The notes beneath the pieces were generated by a model, which saw only the letters and a list, made by a program, of their open reading frames with translations, was not told the origin of the DNA and did no database searches. This document shows positions 36,100-48,000 of a stretch of 64,000 nucleotides of DNA, piece by piece (the stretch's first letter is position 1; every line of letters begins with the position of its first letter). The stretch lies in NCBI RefSeq assembly GCF_963678635.1, contig NC_087062.1:48890552-48954551 (forward strand). Direction: 5' to 3'. The DNA is from Symsagittifera roscoffensis (lineage: Eukaryota; Xenacoelomorpha; Acoela; Convolutidae). The translations under genes and the position numbers were made by a program.

Positions 36100-37290
36100 A
36101 AGAGTAAACAGTAACGTTTCGTTCTAGGTCAGCTTGCAGGACCTGTTTCTTATCTTGTTCGGTAACACAAGGCGGTCCAACTACTCGCACAACCCAAGTG
36201 GTGACAGCGTTCATGTGCGTCAGGAAAGCTGTTTTATAGGCTCCCGCTCCTATATCTAGCTGAATGGATTGATAGGCCTCCGTGTTCCTGGACATGTGAC
36301 GCTTTGCGCGTTCATACATCCATGACGTCATAACTACACGGAACCAAGGCATCAACCTCTGCCTCGCCGATATCCTCTCGATGGCTTTAGTATCCTCACA
36401 ACCCTGCAGGTCGTCCTGAAAAGATGCAAGCTGTGGTTGAATTTTACGCTGCTCAGTTGCTTCGGCATCGGCATTGTCGTCTCTTGTTCACTCGTGCCCG
36501 CGTTGGCTTCTAACCACCTCACCGCCAGCATGGCACTGACTACCAACATTGACACCGGCTAGTTTTGATCCGGCAACCCCGTGGAGAACAGCTCCTCCAC
36601 GTCCTACACCAACACTAAGTTTCCGCGCTTGGGGTACCATAAAGTCTGCACCAGGCAGTGACAAGGATACTCTCCATGGGTCATCAAAATGTTTCTCCGG
36701 GTCCGGTACCCGGAAGCTCCTAGCAACGGTTTCATTTCTGTTATAATTCGATGCACGTCGTCCTTTTCATCCATGGTAAGGAATTCAGTCGGTAATGCTC
36801 CGCTCGCCTTCTTCTTCTGGAATTCACTCACATTACCCTCACTCAATCTCATAAAAATTTCACCCACAACGTCTTGCAACTCGCCTTCAGATCTCTTCGG
36901 GACGGCCCGAATGATCTTCGTTAACAAGTCATACGACCTCTCCGACATTCTGGCCAACCTCACGCATTTCGGTACAGAGAAGAGTTGATCGATCAACACC
37001 TGCTGCGTCCTCGCACCCAACGCCACCATGTGCGTAGGGTATTTACTATTACAATACGGTGCGGAGCTCGAACCCACCAGATATTTCGAACCATTAGGTC
37101 TGTGATAAGTCTCTTTATCTTTCAGTTTTATCTCATTTTCCAGAGCCTCTCACCAACCTCCAGTTTTCTGCTCCGTCTGTAACGCTCCAGTGAACACTTC
37201 CACACTCAAGGATGTAACCAGATCATGGGCACGCCCCAGGCGTTCCAATGACTCAATCGAGCTCGTCATGCTGTAAAATCCCAAAGCAAT
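36100..37290 (-). pseudogene. ORF4 C-terminal remnant (copy A)
   Basis: Matches the C-terminal third of the 1,328-aa ORF4 of copy B. It is open over 36604-37077 (from GSSSAPYC through RLARMSERSYDLL to RRNILMTHGEYPCHC) and then broken. It stops about 60 codons short of the end of ORF4. Near 37315 the homology jumps to the second SGNH-like region, so about 4.4 kb of the element (copy B about 46390-50840) is missing here. Amino-acid similarity to copy B is high for a dead copy, so this part of ORF4 was probably constrained before copy A decayed. Confidence 0.8.
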
Positions 37291-37314
37291 AATCAGGTTC
37301 ACTTCCGTTACTCC

Positions 37315-38010
37315 ATGGCAGTCCATGGCAGTATTGTAGTGACCATCGTGTACACAAACTGTAATGGTTCTGACAGCGCCGCATATCCTGGTGATAATAA
37401 AAAGACAATCTTCACCGCGCTCTTGGTGACACCTTGCCGCACCGCTTTTTCCATCTCAGTCATGGCCGAAAGGAGCGTCATAAATTTTTCTCCTATAAAC
37501 CCATTGCTGGGAACTGATCCGTCCATGAGGCGAGTCAGTAGGCCTCAGCTCTGTAGATGATCATTGGAGCCGGTTATTATCATTACTTGTGGGTCCATGC
37601 TGACAATTCTTTGCACGCTTCTCGCCATACCTACTGCTTGTCCCCAATCCCGTTTAGGAGCCGTCAGAAAAATCATAATTGGCCAAACGAGGGATCGAGG
37701 CGTGTAGAGGTAATCCAAACCAGCCACTATAAGATACTTATAATTCTTCATATCTAGGGGATCATAGAAAGCAAACGACTATCGCCAATCGGTTTTTCCA
37801 GTCCTTTGTATCTACTGTTATCTCCTTCCACCGAGGCAGCTCGGGGATATTCTCTCGAATATCCTAAGGGCAACTGGCCCGGCGGCTTGGAGAATTGCCG
37901 ATACATCTTGTGGTGTTTGTTCTCCACCGTGAATTTACCCTTCGGGAGAAGAGGTATCATCTCTCTTGCCCTCCGACGGACGTGGGGCCATTCCCGTCCA
38001 TCTTTCTTCT
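37315..38010 (-). pseudogene. Second SGNH-like region remnant (copy A)
   Basis: Broken homologue of copy B 50602-51480. Pieces keep YLIVAGLDYLYTPRSLVWP, QVMIITGSNDHLQS and FLLSPGYAALSEPLQFVYT. At the start, where copy B has a TAA, this copy reads straight through (RRRAREMIP). The SGNH ORF and this region were therefore one reading frame. Confidence 0.8.
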
Positions 38011-38029
38011 AGCGTCTGCTCGACTAGTC

Positions 38030-38909
38030 AACGTGTTCAAATTCAAAATCGCTAGAATGTCAGCCTTGCATTGCCCCCACGCACTGGGATCTGGACAGTT
38101 CCAGAGCAGCACACTGGTTGATTAAACTCCCTCTGCAGATGCAGTAAATGCCGATGAATTTCCCGCAGGAGCAAGGGTTATCGCGGGCAAGTTACTAGCC
38201 TTCGTGGAGGCTTGAGAACTCATCTCATTGGGTCTTCCCAGCCGGCTCTCCATTGACTGTCTTCGAGCCTTTCCCTTACGTCTGAGCTAGGAGCCGTGGG
38301 AGCAGCAACAACCGCTTCGGATGTCAGAGGCCCAAGACGATTAGTGAGTGGCTATGGCACATTGCTCCTTACTCTGCCTCTCACCTTTGCCATGTACAAG
38401 TCCTTCAGATGCTTAATCTCTTCCTCTTTGTGGGTTATCTGCAGTTCATCAAGTTTCTTCTTCCGTTCGTCTCGTTCTCGGGCTATCGCCTTGTATTCCT
38501 CCAACTTGGCACGCACCACCTGCCAGTCTTTATCCTTCTTATCCAAGGTCTCAATGATTTCCGAAGTCTGAATCTCCATTTCGCTCATCCTAACTTTCTT
38601 CGGTGGAGGAACTGCTGTTGGGGAATCTGCCGAATGTGATGGGCCCGGCCCATCACGTAATCGCTTGGCTCCAATGAGAGGCTGCATAAGCCGAACAGGT
38701 AGGGGCATCTCCCCTAGCCGGTGATCCCTCTGCTCGCCTAGTCCTGGTTCACGAGCTATGTCGTGACCAGACAATTCTCCTCTAGCCATGTCATGACCAG
38801 ACAAAACTAGCCATGTCATGAGTCTGTTTCGGCCTCTCTCGGCGGTCCCGGACTCGGCGAAGGCTAACATCAAGAAAACTTCTTGGGGGCGATACCCAGG
38901 CCTTCTCAC
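38030..38909 (-). pseudogene. ORF3 remnant: coiled coil fused to SGNH-ORF tail (copy A)
   Basis: The open part (38352-38909) encodes the N-terminal half of the copy B 350-aa ORF: the PPPKKVRM basic motif and the coiled coil up to LYMAKV. It then joins in frame to RGRVRSNVP, which in copy B lies far downstream in the C-terminal part of the SGNH ORF. The whole SGNH domain is therefore missing at this spot. The missing piece is found at 42136-43430. Confidence 0.8.
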
Positions 38910-39264
38910 CCCATTGTATTAAGGAGTGCGACGGTGAACATCGCCAACTCCGGGTCTTCTAGTGCAAAATTACAATCCACCAACCGTTGGTACATCACGT
39001 CTAGAATCGATTCTAGGCTCGCTGAGATGAAACCCATCAAGTCGTTAGTATCATTCATGTTTCTTCGTATAAGTTTCGTCTTTTATTTTTCAATTCCAAT
39101 TCAAATTCAATAAACAAGCGTGCAATCAATCACGATCTAGAAGACAAGTCACAACTTAGATTATTCTTTACGAGCTGTTTCATCTCCAAGATGAAACATC
39201 ATTCACATCTTTTAAAAACAATCAATTAAAGATCTCTTTTTGTTCTTAGTTTAAAAGCTAGCAC

Positions 39265-39343
39265 CAGGTGGATCGTCCACCTGCGATCTTGTCAAAGTAA
39301 CTTGATTGAGCGCTGTCACCTTTCGTACCTGGAACAATCCAGG
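39265..39343 (-). other. Paired hairpins between ORF2 and ORF3 (copy A)
   Basis: Two perfect inverted repeats. The first has arms CAGGTGGA/TCCACCTG with loop TCG at 39265-39283. The second has arms CCTGGA/TCCAGG with loop ACAA at 39328-39343. The same two hairpins, in the same order and spacing, lie at 54066-54082 and 54126-54145 in copy B. The second hairpin keeps pairing although its bases differ. Confidence 0.6.
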
Positions 39344-39384
39344 CTTCCATGACATAAACGCTACATAAAACATAAACTAAAGAT

Positions 39385-39960
39385 TGCCTCCTTCGGATCC
39401 GCAGGTAGATCATGGAGCCATTCGAGTACTCGCAAAATCGTCTACTCTTGCCCGTGCATCTGTTCCATCTCAGGTTCGTCGATCCAGTCCTGTTCTGTGT
39501 CATTGACCAGGTCGATCTCTTGTAGCACCGTTTCTTCGTCCATGCCCACTATCGAGTTCATCACGTCGCTCAAAACTATTCTGTCTATGACGAAATCCTC
39601 GCCTTATTGGTTATATTTATTCTTGTTCTTTTTTTTCTGCCCTGGCGTGTTTCCATAGTGAAGGGAAGGTCAGGCTGTACACCTTTAACAACTTCAGTTT
39701 GCTGTGGGCAGTCCCAGTCTTCTTCGGCATATGGAAGGATCTCGTCGTCAGCCTCCACTCGCTCGGTTAACTCCAGGTCCAGTTGCAGATCACAATCATC
39801 TACCACTTCATTCCCGTCGTTTTGGCCGCGCGTGCCTCTCTCATTCACCTCGTAGGCAGGGTCCACTATCAAATAGTCGTCCTCATCATGCATTTCGGCC
39901 GGGATACACCAGTCCTCCGATGAGCATTGTTTGGCTTGATGTTCTCGTAATAAGGTGCCG
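39385..39960 (-). pseudogene. ORF2 tail without macro-like module (copy A)
   Basis: Encodes the acidic linker that precedes the macro-like module in copy B (DYLIVDPAYEV, NEVVDDCDLQLDLELTERV, then LEWLHDLP-like sequence). It is broken by an early stop and small shifts. Near 39385 it jumps directly to the non-coding region after ORF2, so about 0.9 kb that includes the macro-like module is deleted. Confidence 0.8.
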
Positions 39961-40023
39961 TCCGGTGCTCCACCAATGAAAACGATCTCCTTGGCGCACT
40001 TCAGTTATTTGGAATAGACCACG

Positions 40024-41250
40024 TTATTTTTTAGCAAGTTTTTGGTTAACTTTGTTGGAACTACCTCCTGGAACACCCAGGCATAGTCTCCGACTGAGTA
40101 AGCATTTGCATCCGCAGTCATCTGATCTTCTTTTGTGTCTAATTTGAGCCTGTTGCGTGTTCCTCCTGCATAGATCATTAAGTTCCTGCTGCCTCCTGAT
40201 CACATCACGCACGTACGTTTGCGGTGCTGTTTTTTTCCTTCGTACTCAGGGTAGAAGAACGTTAATGGAAGGGTTCCGGTTAACATCATATGCCGGTTAA
40301 AATCATATGCGGGCTTATTCCGTGATGGAGTGTTCGGTGCTATTATAAGCTCTCATTACTTGCGGCAAGTGCTTATCCCAGTCGTCCATGTACCGTGAGC
40401 AACAAACCCTCAACATGGACACTAATTTGTGATTCTGTTTTTCGACCAGGCCATTCGTTTGTGAATGATAAGTGGTCGAGTGGGCCTGTGCCACCTGCGA
40501 CCTCTTCATTAACTCCTTTGTGAGATCATCCACGAATGCTTTGCCATTGCCTGATTGAAATGTGATTGGGCAGCCGTGTCTCGCTATCCAAACAATTATC
40601 AAGTGGTCACACGTTTCCTCCGCTGATGCTGTCATACAGGGAGCTGCTTCTGCGTATTTTGTGAAATGATCAACCATTACCGGCACTTGATTATAGCCCG
40701 TGGCCGTCATGCATATTTTCTGATCATCAATTTGCACCACTTCATTGAATCCTGATGACTCTATTGACTGAAGAGGAAGTCTCAGCTTCCCGGGGTCTTT
40801 CGCCTGTTGACATGAAAAGCATGCAGAGATCCACTTCTCACAGGCCTTCTTCAAGCCAGGACACTCAAACCGCTTCTGTATCCTGTTATACACTTTGTCC
40901 ACGCCTTGATGGCCCATCTGATCATGTGAACGAAAGAGCAATTCAGTTTGATACAAATGTGGTAGCACTATCGAATTATATTTATAAAGGACTTTGTCCT
41001 CTTCCTTGCGTTTGAAGGCCACGATCCCGTCTTCATTCAAGTGCAACAAAGTTCAAAGTTCAAGTCCTTTCTCTCTAAATAAAATTGCTTTAGGATCTTA
41101 TAGCTGTCTTTTTCCAAATCGCATTTGTCAGGTAATCCGTTTTCAATCCATGTCTTTAGATTACCCGTCATCTTATCATTTCGCTGCGCCCTTAAAAGAT
41201 GCGACAGTCGTTACCTGGCTTTCAGATATGTCTTCATCACGTTTAGTTGT
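40024..41250 (-). pseudogene. Integrase remnant (copy A)
   Basis: Open from 41049 to 40315, with the zinc-binding region (SHDQMGHQGVDKVYNR, then CFSCQQAK) and the catalytic core. The second catalytic aspartate is changed: the copy reads QSGNGKAF where copy B reads QSDNGKAF. The integrase would therefore be inactive even without the other breaks. At the two sites where copy B has stops inside this part of pol, copy A has sense codons (AAG and TCA). Confidence 0.85.
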
Positions 41251-42134
41251 CCGCTAATTATCTCCGGGGCATGGATATCGTCCATCAACTTGACACACCA
41301 TATCTTTTTCAGAGGTGTCACTTTTTGCACTGATGGTTCCAGGTTGGTATGGACGACCGTAGCATGCGGAAGCAAGCTAGTCGGACGTTTCGACACTGCT
41401 CTCAACTCGAGTTCAACTGCGGCATTATCAACTACCGTACCCTCCTCATCGGGGGTATACCGGTCTCTGTCTGGACCTTGATGCATTTCTCTATCCAGCC
41501 CTCGCTGCTTCCATTCTACTAGCAAAGAATGAATCGCGATTTCCGATACATCGGAATTGGATGTAGCTTCTGACACTTTCTCCCAAGGCTGAGACTGCGA
41601 GTCATCACTTGAGCTGATGGATTCTGCATCATCGTCTTCTGATTTGTTTAAGATGTTTCTCTACTCACAGGGCAAAAATCGGTTCCTTGGTCGCTCCGAA
41701 GTCGGATCCCCGGACAATGTTTTGTCCCTTGGACGCTTCGACATTGTCTCCCCGGACAAGTTGTCCTGTCCGGGCCCGAAGGTGCATGACTCCCCGGACA
41801 ATGTCTCGTCTCCGGATGAACAATCCGAACTCGGCTCGTACTCCTCCTTCGTTTCAGTGAACTGAACTTTTCTCGTTACGCTGGATCTTAGTTCAACACT
41901 AACCTCCTGAACGGTTTGAGTGCCGGTTGATTGTTGTCGTTCCCCATACGAAGTCCTCAGAAGGACATCTCTTGGAATCGAACCCACTAACTGATTCACT
42001 ATCGATCGGCAATCCAGTTCAACGTCCCGACTCTAAATGGCTACTGGTCTCTTTTCCGTTATTTCTGTGATTGTCAACCTCTGCATGGTCTCCATCCATT
42101 CATGGTCATGTCTTTCAACCTCTCTGTCAAGTAG
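41211..42134 (-). pseudogene. Pol linker remnant with SGE repeats (copy A)
   Basis: Homologue of the long linker between RNase H and integrase in copy B. It keeps the LSGES-type repeats (ETLSGESCTFGPGQ, LSGETMSKRPRDKTLSGD) and the RKVQFTETKEEYEP stretch. It ends abruptly at 42134 at a 'gtcacgagc' sequence shared with the next segment. Confidence 0.8.
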
Positions 42135-42135
42135 G

Positions 42136-43430
42136 TCACGAGCCTTCGTGGAGACCTGAGACACGTCTCATTAGGTCTTTCCAGCCGGCTCTCCGTTGAT
42201 TGTCTTCGAGCCTTTCCCTTACGTCTGAGCTATGACCCGCGGGAGCAGCAACAACCGCTTCGGATGTCAGAGGCCCAAGACGATCAGCGAGTGGCTCTGG
42301 CACATTGCTCCTTACTCTGCCTCTGTCAGTCAAGCTGGTCCACGCCAGGGCGTCATTTGTCCTGAATTCTCCTTATATTTCTTCGACTCTTGTGTGAAAG
42401 GCGTCGTTGATCCATCGCCTTCCCTGTAAGATGTTAAAATGTATGCCATCTCTGGTGAGCGCGAGATGGTCAGTCATGCGCAACGTGTTCTCCAAATCCA
42501 TGAGTCGTAACTCGCCTGGATTGCTCCTGATCAGACTACGGATCATTTCGTTTTATCGGGCCACATTGCCATTCACAAAGTCAGCCACCGGCGTGCCCAC
42601 TTCCGGATTCTGTGGGATCGTGCACAGCATCTCAAGCCTCGGCTTATGTTTCTCTTTCAGTTCGTTCAACAAGCAGACCACCAGAGGTTCCCACCTGCTC
42701 TCTGGGGTAACAAGTGTCCTCGAGATGTCGTTGGTGTCCAGCATTACTATCAAGGTGTCCTGCTGGTCTTCGCTCTGAGACTCCATCATCTTGATCACTC
42801 GGGCCACCGAGGCCCCTCCAAAAGATATGGAGTCGTCTGACCACTCACGAAGATCTCGTTCAGGTCCCTCACCAAGCTATCTCCCACAATCAGATGACGA
42901 CTCCCTGAAGGAATTGCTTGATTGCTTATGGCAGGGTTCCAGCTCATTCCGTTCAGGCAGGCTCAAGATTGCTCCGCAGCCACTTGCAAGAAGAAATCGC
43001 GGACCGCAAGATTCTTCCTGATATCCACCACACCAGATCTCAAGGCAGTTTTGCCTCGTGTCGGATCCGCTGGCACAATGGCTCGTGATGTTCGTTCTGA
43101 ATAGCTTGAAGAGCGGCCCGTGCGTTGGGAAGGGATGACCCTACCTAGCGTCCGTCCGCTGGTCCTGTTGATTTCGTTCATCGCCCCTCTGGCTATCTCA
43201 TTGAACGACTCTTGAAATTGGGGAGCCATATAGGTATGCGAAGGGTCAGATATCGTGTTCCTATAACTCGAGGCAGATAGCGACGTCTGCGGAGGGGCCA
43301 CGTGCTCCCTAGGGATACACAGCTCCTGTGTCTTTGTCCTGGAAGGCGCGTCGTCGACCTATCTGAATTCATCGTCGCCAGGACCTCCGGTGATATCTGT
43401 GTAACATTCGCCCAAATACTACACAGCGAC
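42136..43430 (-). pseudogene. Displaced ORF3 segment with SGNH domain (copy A)
   Basis: Homologous to the part of ORF3 between LYMAKV and the tail of the SGNH ORF. In copy A it lies upstream of the pol linker instead of downstream of integrase. It reads through the point where copy B has TAA (GKTALRSGVVDIRKN). The SGNH blocks are broken, but 42553-42807 still reads TLIVMLDTNDISRT (block III, Gly changed to Asp). It begins about at the MAKV point and ends about where the RGRVRSNVP stretch is repeated, so it roughly complements the gap at 38390. Confidence 0.75.
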
Positions 43431-45020
43431 GGAGCGTAGAAAAAGTACCTATTAACGACTGGCAGGCGTCAGTTACCTTAATCCTACTCGTTTTTCACCG
43501 TCTCGACCTTGCCAGTTGATTTTCTGGTCTGTTTAGGGCAAAGTAAAAAGTTACCATTATTAGGCCATCAGTCAAACGACTTTTGATCAGCATTCGTTTA
43601 CATGCAAACACAACAACATAGCTGAGTCTCGGATCCTGAGACTACGTGATTGTCATTAAAAACACGGCTCGAACAACCTATTTTAATATGTTTTTGTGTG
43701 ACATTTCTATATTAAATCCATTGGAGATGGGTTGACCCTTTCCTGTTTCTAGCTACTCATATTCTAAAATATCAAGTTACACCGGTGTTAATTTAAAGTT
43801 TCACGACATCCAAGTAGCTATACAGTCAGTTTTATACAGCCCCTTCACATAAAACAGTCTCTGGGGGACCAAGCCTCCGCTCCCGTGATATTGCTGCGAT
43901 AACGCTCTTATCTCTTCTAATTTGCGTCCCGGGAGGGTTCCGTGGAATATTCCTTCCCCACTGAAGCTTCATTCTCCACTAATATCCGCTGACAAGTGTC
44001 TTATCGTGCGTTGTTGCCACGATAAGAGGCTTCGTATTTTCCGTCTCTTGTACGACTGTCTTTCACAATATCTGTCGTTGTTCTGATTTCCGTCACTTTT
44101 TGGCTGAAAATGGCCGTTTTTTGTATTTCTGAGAAATATCAACTTGAAAATCGAAATTTTAAAAATAGAAAGTTTCAGAATACTTCGACCCTCCTTTCAA
44201 GCACTTTTTTGCTGTTAAGGCCTTTTCTCTCTGATTCGTGCTTCGTCGGAAGGTTGCGCTGTGCCATCTGGCAGAATGGCACATACTCCCCGGACAGTCC
44301 CCATCAATGTCCCTATTGATCGCATAACACCGGGTTATCGTCAAGTAGTTAACCAGTTCTCTGCAATCAATCTTACAAATCGCATAAGAAAATGAAATTT
44401 ATCTACCCCACCTCAACTCACTACGTGTTCACAAATGGCATCGTACTACATCTCACTGCCTTTCAACATTTTCACAAAATTTGCACCATGAGGAGTGTCC
44501 TAGATAAAATTTCTATTCTGACTACTTACGTCGTCTTGCCATAAAACTTCTTTTCGCTCTTTGTGATTAAAAAGTGGGACGTGGCACGGCCACGCACCCG
44601 TTAAAATTAACTTAACGTCACTCACCAAGTATAATCAGTTATTTATGCGGTCCTTTCAATATTAAAACTAAGAAACTCTGTGGCTAGGAACGTTATTGAG
44701 TTACCCACCCTTCTCGAGCGAGTTTACTCAAACTTACCATGTCGCCACACAGTGAAATTGTGTCTTACACAGGTTAAAAACTTCAATCGTGTTTAAATAG
44801 GTAAATATACTCACCTATGTTCTATATATACATACATAAATAGTCATAACTAAAATTTCTTCTTCAACAGTTCAACAATTTTCAATGTTTGGTTTGACCA
44901 AACTAAATCAAAACAAAAAGTTTCACAAGTTCAATAATCAAAACTTGGTTGATTGGTTTAAGTTTTAGCACACAAAGACAATCAAGTTTTTTCTCCTTCT
45001 CTCCTCTTCTTTGTTCATCT
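43431..45020 (-). other. Non-coding region after ORF4, possible 3' end of copy B
   Basis: No ORF of note. It holds three perfect short inverted repeats: CTTATCGTG/CACGATAAG (44000-44026, loop 9), GTGCCAT/ATGGCAC (44261-44282, loop 8) and CGTGGC/GCCACG (44580-44594, loop 3). A 'ccccggacagtcccc' word resembles the SGE-repeat codons of pol. The 3' UTR and 3' LTR of copy B would be expected here. I could not confirm an LTR because the matching 5' LTR would lie past 64000. Confidence 0.4.
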
Positions 45021-48000
45021 TCATTCCATCACTTCTCCATCTTGATCTTCAGCTTCGCTGTCTTCCAATACTTTCTCCAGCACGTCCATGGAGTTGCGGG
45101 CCGTACCCCAACTCTCCTGTTCCAACAGCCTCGGTTTGCAACAAGGTAGCAAGTCAACATTAACCTTTTGCTCCCGGTTCCTGCAAAAGCTGTTGTGAAG
45201 ACCTAGACTCACGTTTCGTTCTAGGTCAGCTCTTAAGACCTCTTTCTTCTCCTCTTCGGTTACACAAGGCGCTCCAGCTACCCGCTTCATCGCTGTGGTG
45301 ACCGCGTTTCTGTGCGTCAAGAATGCTCTCTTATAGGCTCCTGGTCCTATATCTAGCTGGAAAGATTGATAGGCTTCCGTGTTCCTCGATATGTGACGCT
45401 TCGCGCGTTCATACATCCATGATGTCATCACTGCACGGAACCAAGGCATCAATCTTTGCCTTGACCATATTCTTTCAATGGCTTTAGGTATCCTCAGAAC
45501 CTTGCAGGTGGTTCTGAAAAGATCCAATTCACGACTCATCTTCACGTTGCTCAGCTGCTCAGGAGTCGGCACGGCCGTCTCCTGCTCACTTGTGTCCGCG
45601 TTAGCCTCCAGCCATCTCACTGCCAGCATGGCACTAACCACCACGATTGACACCTGTTGATTCTGATCGGGCAAACCCGTAGAGTATAACTCCTCCACGT
45701 CCCATACTAGCATCAGACTCCCGCGTTTGGGGTACCACAACGTCTGCGCCAAGCAGTGGCAAGGATACTCCCCATGGGTTCTCACTATGTTCCTTCGGGT
45801 CCGATACCCTGAGGCTCCCAGCAACGGTTCCACCTCCATCAGAATTCTGTGTAAGTCGTCTTTCTCTTCTATGGTGGGGAATTCAGTGGGTAAAGCCCCA
45901 CTCGCTTTCTGTTTCTGGAACTCACTCACATTGCCTTCGTTTAATCTCAGAAACTCTTCGCCCACTACGTCTTGCAACTCGCCTTCAGATCTCTTCGGGA
46001 CTGCCCGAAAGATCTTTGCCAACAAATCATATGACCTCTCCGACATTCTGGCCAACCTGACGCACTTTGGCACAGAGAAAAGTTGATCAATCAACACCTG
46101 CTGTGTCCTCGCATCCATCACCACCATGTGTGTAGGATATCTACTACTGCAATATGGTGCGGAGCTTGAACCCACCAGATACTTTGAACCAGTCGGTTTA
46201 TGATAGGACTCACTATCCTTCAGATTCATCTCGTTCTCCAGAGCTTCTCTCCGGCCTCCGATCTTCTGTTCCGTTTGCAATGCTCCAGGGAATACTTCCA
46301 CGCTGAGGGACGTCACTATCGAACTCGTCATGCTACAAAACCCCAAGGCTGTGATCAAATTTACGTCCGTCACCCCATGACAGTCCGCGACCAACTCCAT
46401 GCCACTCTTATCCGACATGCTCAATCTTCCATACAATCGTGCCAGTTGCCGATGCTGCTCACTCAGCGTAACCAGGCAGTGTCCCAGGTTACAAACATGT
46501 CCTTCCATCCCACTGTGTTGAGCCAAGCATGTGCCTTGCTTCAACCAATTACTCGATGGACCTTCCTCGGACAGCTCCGTGGATGGGTTGCTCTTCCGCT
46601 TCGTCAATCTCATGGCCAGCAGATGATGTATCATGGCCAGATCATGCAAACTCGCGTCATCGTCTAGGTCTAACGTGATATCCGCCGTCATGTCCCAGAT
46701 TAAACCGGCGTTGGGATGAGGGCACCAAGAAGGCTTCATGAGTTCCCACATCGTCACTAGACTGGTTTTCAAGGGACCGTCCCAAGAACCACAATCAAAA
46801 CTCACTTGCCCCTTTAGCTCGGGAACCGAGGGTTCGACCACTCGTTCTTCCAAAATAATTCTCAGCTTGGGTTGTTCCGCCATCAGCATTCCAGTTTCTT
46901 TAATACGTTCAACCCAGAAATTGAGTACTCTGACTTGCTCATAGTCGAAGTACGCTTCCCTGGCTTCTTCATTCACGAAGGGATTGTACGCCATCCCCGG
47001 TATGCCAGACACATATTGGAACGACTTCAGTTTCCCTAGTGTTGCAAACTCTTTTTGTCCCTTGACTGCTTCGATCAACTCCCGGCTCACTTTCAATTCT
47101 TTGTTGGAATATCTTCTCACCTCTTCCAACTTGCGATAGCTCTCCATGTCATTCGACTCCTTGTTTGGTACAGTCAACGACATGTCCTGATACAGTTCCA
47201 GGAGTGCCCTAAGGAAGTTCCTTTCGCAATCAACTCCCTTTTGCCGAATGATCTTTATACATTCTCCCAAAACAGGAGTGGGGATACGATCCACCACGAA
47301 CCTGACAAAGCAAAGGGCATCCTTAAGCTTAGCCCATGCTATCGCAGAATCGTCTTTTGAAATCAACGCTCGCAGAGCTTCCATCAACTCCAGCTCCTGC
47401 TCCCGTGATTTCGAATCATTACTGGCTTCATACTCCGCCCTCGTGATGCCCATCAAGCACCAAGCCAACCGTACTTGCAGATCAGTTCTCACGCAAGGAT
47501 GAGCCAGGTATGCTGCCACCGTAGCAGGTGCATGCATCGCCTCGTCGAAACATCTCTGGAGGGCCGCCCTCCAGGAGATTTCTAGTAGTTTTTCCAATCC
47601 GATTTCGTTCGCTTCAGAGGACATTACCGTGCCGTATTCTTTCCGATTCAAGTTTGAATTCTCCATAAGCTCTTTCAGATATTCCTGCATGGCTCGCTTC
47701 TCGCTCCAAGCCATCAGGTGCCCTCTCGCGGAGTTTCTCGCTTTCAACATCTCCACATACCCTTCTGCTGGATCTCCCATGTGGACTGATTCTGGCAGAG
47801 TGACTCGACTGTACTCTACCACGTCGAGTTGTCCTTCCAGTTTCAACTTGGCTATGTTGGTCCGCGAGGGCTTGTAATCTTCAAGTCCTCCAGATCCACA
47901 TTGACTGATGATCTCCATCTCTAATTTAAAGTCTGCCAGGGTTCGTGCTGTTTTCTTTGATCTTACGGCAGTCGTGGTCAGACCTGCCAAGAGCATAGGG

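Larger units (their letters stand above)
36100..43430 (-). mobile_element. Giant Ty3/Gypsy-type element, copy A (deleted, rearranged)
   Basis: Minus-strand homologue of copy B (45.0-63.8 kb), with many stops and shifts. It keeps part of the pol tail and integrase, the start of the macro-like ORF, the paired-hairpin region, parts of ORF3 and the C-terminal part of ORF4. It lacks ORF1, gag, protease, RT and RNase H, the macro-like module, the 503-aa region and most of ORF4. The AT-rich to GC-richer change near 36.1 kb marks its left edge. The segment at 42136-43430 is out of order relative to copy B. No LTR is recognised at either end. Confidence 0.85.

Noticed and set aside
38390..38400. Copy A as the product of a spliced RNA
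   Set aside because: The MAKV/RGRV join keeps the GTGAG that a GT-AG splice would remove, so deletion or template switching fits better.
43431..45020. Confirmed LTR of copy B
   Set aside because: The sequence does not match the available leader (63833-64000), and the other LTR would be outside the window. Left as a possibility only.
46200..46667. Plus-strand 155-codon ORF and many other plus-strand ORFs between 44.9 and 63.6 kb
   Set aside because: They lie antisense to the long minus-strand ORFs of the retroelement and have no independent motif. They are shadow frames of GC-richer coding DNA.
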